DNA of 64,000 nt from assembly GCA_963825765.1 (NCBI GenBank), contig CAWGUU010000003.1, positions 496,001 through 560,000 of the forward strand, read 5' to 3'. This DNA comes from CAWGUU01 sp963825765 (GTDB lineage: Bacteria; Actinomycetota; Acidimicrobiia; Acidimicrobiales; AC-14). The number at the start of each line of letters is the position of its first letter. Positions within the stretch are counted from its first letter, which is position 1. The notes below the pieces were generated by a model. That model did no database searches. It had not been told where the DNA came from and saw only the letters and a list, made by a program, of their open reading frames with translations. The translations under genes and the position numbers were made by a program. Shown here piece by piece: positions 60,676-64,000 of the stretch.

Positions 60676-63600
60676 CTACTCCGGTTCCGGGTCCTCCCTG
60701 AGAGCCTTGACCGACTCGGCCACCCGGAAGAGGGCCGCGTACAGCCCCTCCAGGTCGGCCGGCAGCCCCTCGACGGCCTCCACGCGGGACTCGAGCGCGT
60801 GGAGCCTGACGACGGCGTCGTGGAGCAGGCCCTGCTGGTGGGTGACGGCGTCGCCCGACGCCCGGCTCAGCTCCCGGAAGACCTTCTCGACCCGCTCGGG
60901 CAGGGACTCCACGGCGCGCAGCCGGCCGTCCAGGTCCTTGAGACCCTCGAAGGCGAGGACGTCGTCGGCCTCGGCGGCGGACGTCACCTCCCTCACCGCC
61001 TCCAGGTCACGGCGCAGCTCGGCGATGGCCGACTGCAAGGGGGCGGCGGCCTCGTCGGCCTGGGCGCGGATGGACGTGGCCTCGCCGGCCAGGCTGACGA
61101 GGTCGCGGCGCAGCCCGGAAATGGTGGCGTCGAAGTCCCGGCGCACGTCGTCGATGGCCGGTGGCAGCGAGCCGAGCTCGCCGGCCAGATGGTCGAGGTC
61201 GCCGCGCAGGTTGGTGATCGCCTCCTTGGGCACCGTGCGACCCTCGATGTCGGTGAGCTTGGTGTCCTGCTGGCGGCTCTCGTCGTCGAGGCGGTGCAGC
61301 TCCCGGTAGAGACCCTCGACGTCGGCCGGCAGCGTCTCGAGGGCACGGAGGTCCTCCACGGCGTGGCCGAGGCGGTCGAGGTCGCGCAACGCCGCATCCA
61401 GCGCCGCGGGCAGGGTCTCCACGTCGACGAGCCGGCGCTGGAGGGCCTCAGCGGTGCCGACCAGGTCGGATGCGATGGCGTGGAACTCGCTCTCTATCTG
61501 GACGACGACCTCACGGGGCACGACGCGCTGCTCCAGGTCGTCCATCTGCGTGGACCGTTCCCGGTTCAGCTCGCTCAGCCGGTCGAGCTCGCGGTACAGC
61601 CCCTCGACCTCGGCGGGGAGGGTCCCCAGGTCGCGGATGGCGACGGAGGCCGCCTCCAGCGCGGTGTGGATACTGGCCATGTCCTCGGGAGCGATCCTGG
61701 CCTCGAGGGAGGCGAGCTGCTCGCCGCGGCGGCGGTCGATGTCGTCGAGCCGTTCGAGCTCGCGGTACAGCGCTCCGATGTCGGCCGGCAGCCGTTCGAG
61801 CTCGCGCACGACGCCGAGGAGGGTGTCGAGGCGACCGGCGGTCTCGACCCTCGACTCGACCACCTCGCCGCCCAGGCCGTCGACGTGGCCACGCAGCTCG
61901 ACCGCCGTCGCTTCGACCTCCGACCGCAGCTCGGCTGCGACCTGGCCGACCTCGGCCCGCAGCTCGTCCAGCGAGCGCAGGGGCGCGGTGCGGGCCTCGA
62001 CCTCCGCCAGCTCCTCGCCACGCTGGCGGACGCCCTCGGCCACCCGGTCGAGCTCTCGGTACAGGCCTTCGACGTCGGCGGGCAGGGACTGCAGCTCGGC
62101 GATTCGGGCGACGGCCGCCTCGAGCGCGCCGGCCGCTTCCCCCCTCGCGTCGGCCAGGTCGACGGCCACCCGCTCGAGCGTGCGGTAGATGCCCTCGATG
62201 TCGGTCGGCACCGACACGAGGCGCGACAGCGTGTCGGACACCGCGCTGTGCCGCATGGCCGCGTCCTGGCGGGTGTCGCCCAGCTCGGCAGTGAGGTTGT
62301 CGAGCTCGACAACGACCCGGGCGACCTCCCCGGGCAACACCTCGAGCTCGCGCAGCCGGGCGGCCAGCCCGCTGGTGAGCTCCTCCACCCCGACCCGGGT
62401 GTTGTCGAGGCGCAGGCGAAGCTCGTCGAGGGCGTCGCCGTGGGTGGACGCGGAGGTGTCCAGGGCCGCGAGCCGCTCGTCGACCTCGCCCACGGTGGCA
62501 ACCACCCGGCCCAGCTCCCGGTACATCCCCTCCAGCTCACCGGCGAGGGGCTCGGCGCTCCCCAGCCTCCGCCGCAGGTCGAGCTCGGCGGCCTGGCCCT
62601 CCTGGGAGACGGCTTCGATGCGCTGACGGGCCTCGTCCAGCGCCGCCTTCTGCTCCTCGACCTCGGCCGCCAGTCGCGTCATCTGCTGGCTGACGCCCGT
62701 CACCGACTCCTCGACCGGCGAGGCCCACTCGGTCAGACGGGTGACGGTGCCGTCGCGGGCCTGGGTGAGAGTGGAGACCCGGTCCAGCTCCTGGTACACG
62801 GCCTCGACGTCGGCCGCCATGGCGGCCAGGGCGACCGTGCGCTCGTCCACCGCGCCCAGCCGGGCTTCCATGGCTCCAACGGACTCGGCCAGCTCCGACA
62901 CCCGGCTGCCAGTGGAGCCGCCGGCCTCGATCGCCTCGGCCAGGCGACCCTCGACCGCCTCCACCCGCCCGGCGACGGCCACGAGACGCTCGTAGGCCTC
63001 GGACCGCAGCGTTTCCTGGGACGCGGCGGTCTCGTCGGCGACCAGCTCGACCTCGCGGCGCAGCTCGTGCAGCGCCCCTTCGAGGGGTGCCGTGCGCCCG
63101 GCGACGTGGGCCAGGGCGTCCTGCTGGCCGGAGGCCTGCGTGAGGGTGATGCGGTCGACCTCGCCGCGCAGCTCCCGGACGGCACCCTCGACCAGGCCGC
63201 TGCGGAGGGCGGCACGGGCCAGCTCGGCGAAGTCGGAGGTGCCCGACACCTCCAGGGCGACCCGGTCGAGCGCCTCACGGACGCCGGCGCCACTGTCGGC
63301 CAGCCGCGCCTCGAGCGTCTCGAGGCGATCGGCGACGTGGCCGTAGTGGGCGGACAGCTCCCTGACCGTCGCCTCCATCTGCTCGGTGGCGCGGCCCATC
63401 GCCGCGGCGCGGGCCTCGGTCTCCCGCCGGAGGAACTCGGCCTCCTTGGTGGTGGTGCCGCCGGCTCCTGCGGCTCGACCGGTCTCCAACGACGCCACCC
63501 GCCCGGCCAGAGTCGCGATCTGGGCGTTGGCGGCCCGCATGGCCTGACCGCTGGACCGGACCTCGTTGGCGAGCCACACGACGGCCCGGCGCAGGGTGTC

Positions 63601-63899
63601 GGCGCTCGCCGGTCCCGACGCGAGAGCCAGCATGCCGGCGGCGATCTGGGCGTCCCGGTCAGTGGGGTCGGCGGGGACGGCGGGCGGCGGCGCCTCGGCC
63701 TGGGGCGGCGATGAAGGAGGGGATGGCGGTGAAGGCGGGGGGGCGGTGGCGAGTCGGGGGGGCCGGAGGAGGGCACCGACGTTGCCGGCGCGTCGACCGG
63801 AGCGGTGGGGGCATGGCGCTCGGGCTGGTGGTCGGGCTGGTGCTCGGGGGCGATCGGCACCCCCCAGAACTCCGACAGTGGGTCGCCGGCCCCCGGCAT
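60676..63899 (-). CDS. Long coiled-coil protein with repeated LPADVEGLYRELDRL-like motif; one frame break
   Basis: About 1,074 residues if one base is restored. A Pro-rich, disordered N-terminus starts MPGAGDPLSEFWGVPIAPEH (ATG 63897-63899, GAGG 7 nt upstream) and changes frame within one of two 7-G runs (63737-63762). After TDRDAQIAAGMLALASGP the rest is uninterrupted coiled coil rich in Glu/Arg/Leu. The motif recurs about ten times: ADVEAVYQELDRV, GELEGMYRELGRV, TDIEGIYRTLERV, ADVEGLYRELDRV, ADIGALYRELERL, AEVEGLYRELDRL, ADVEGLYRELHRL, ADLEGLYAALFRV. No known catalytic domain. It may act as a cytoskeletal or scaffolding filament; that is inference. Confidence 0.88.
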
Positions 63900-64000
63900 C
63901 ACGCAGCCTCACCCGCGACCGCCGCCACCGCGGCGGCCATCGGCCGGATCGGCGGGCCCTCGAAACCAGTCGAACTGCGGGCCCAAACGTCGGGACAACC
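63899..64000 (-). CDS. 3' end of an unidentified gene coupled to the coiled-coil gene
   Basis: The minus strand from the right edge reads 33 codons ending VWARSSTGFEGPPIRPMAAA then VAAVAGEAA and TGA, with the TGA overlapping the coiled-coil ATG (TGATG). The codon pattern is GC-rich at third positions and the coupling is typical of an operon, so it is probably real. Too little is visible to assign a family. Confidence 0.6.
   Translation of the reverse strand, partial: GCPDVWARSSTGFEGPPIRPMAAAVAAVAGEAA

Noticed and set aside
60658..63714. 1,018-codon plus-strand frame opposite the coiled-coil gene
   Set aside because: Its apparent repeats (LVGQ/VELAVQPLDLGG-type) are the mirror of the coiled-coil motif on the other strand. 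It has no start signal, and the minus frame has a coupled start and normal composition.

Overview
The window is about 72% GC by eye, almost wholly coding, and reads as a chromosomal segment of a high-GC actinomycete, most likely from the deep-branching Acidimicrobiia. The support is an actinobacterial integration host factor (mihF) beside rpoZ, a PyrR-type pyr operon, the block alaS-ruvX-mltG-aroE-pilD-aroCKBQ-pepQ-efp-nusB, actinobacterial LexA boxes (GAACnnnnGTTC), a B12-dependent ribonucleotide reductase with NrdR, and many apparently leaderless genes. There are no rRNA or tRNA genes, phage, IS elements or CRISPR arrays that I can see.

Layout. 1-9.6 kb (minus strand): de novo pyrimidine operon pyrR-pyrB-pyrC-carA-carB-pyrD-pyrF followed by mihF and the 5' part of rpoZ. 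9.7-10.5 kb: aquaporin. 10.6-25.9 kb (minus): nusB, efp, pepQ, the shikimate genes aroQ-B-K-C and aroE, a prepilin peptidase, mltG, ruvX, alaS, two small envelope genes, rarA, a thioredoxin-like/CcdA redox pair and a cation-efflux protein. 26.6-39.4 kb: mixed single genes, namely a HAD hydrolase, YjbQ, a divergent FtsH-like membrane AAA protease with a lipoprotein partner, a secreted wall-anchored-looking protein, an FAD oxidoreductase, a HerA-like ATPase, a DUF1508 protein, a CAP-domain protein and a stand-alone NuoF-like protein. 39.6-44.4 kb (plus): a large BTAD/NB-ARC/TPR regulator, an alpha/beta hydrolase and a small protein. 44.5-48.6 kb: an ABC-2 exporter and a membrane-anchored endonuclease/phosphatase. 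48.7-56.4 kb: DNA synthesis and SOS, namely nrdJ carrying two inteins, nrdR, a LysM division-inhibitor-like gene, and lexA behind a six-box SOS array. 56.4-64 kb: a subtilisin-like protease, dapE, dapD, a lipoprotein, and a roughly 1,070-residue coiled-coil protein built from a recurring LPADVEGLYRELDRL-like motif.

The most unusual points are these. (1) A -10 hexamer TAnnnT (or GATACT) lies exactly 6 nt before the start codon in at least nine genes, implying leaderless mRNAs. In two further genes, the NuoF-like and CAP genes, the codon at that exact position is ATC, and no canonical start is available upstream of the conserved or hydrophobic N-terminus. (2) A 51-nt palindromic repeat with compensatory arm changes occurs four times, and a 43-nt one occurs twice. 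(3) NrdJ carries two inteins with LAGLIDADG endonucleases. (4) The coiled-coil repeat protein near the right edge matches no family I recognise. (5) pyrR has a PyrR-binding loop placed before a Shine-Dalgarno/TTG start.

Three genes (carB, aroC, coiled-coil) carry single-base frame breaks. Two lie in homopolymer runs, so assembly error is the simplest explanation. Everything here is from reading the sequence; no homology search was run.
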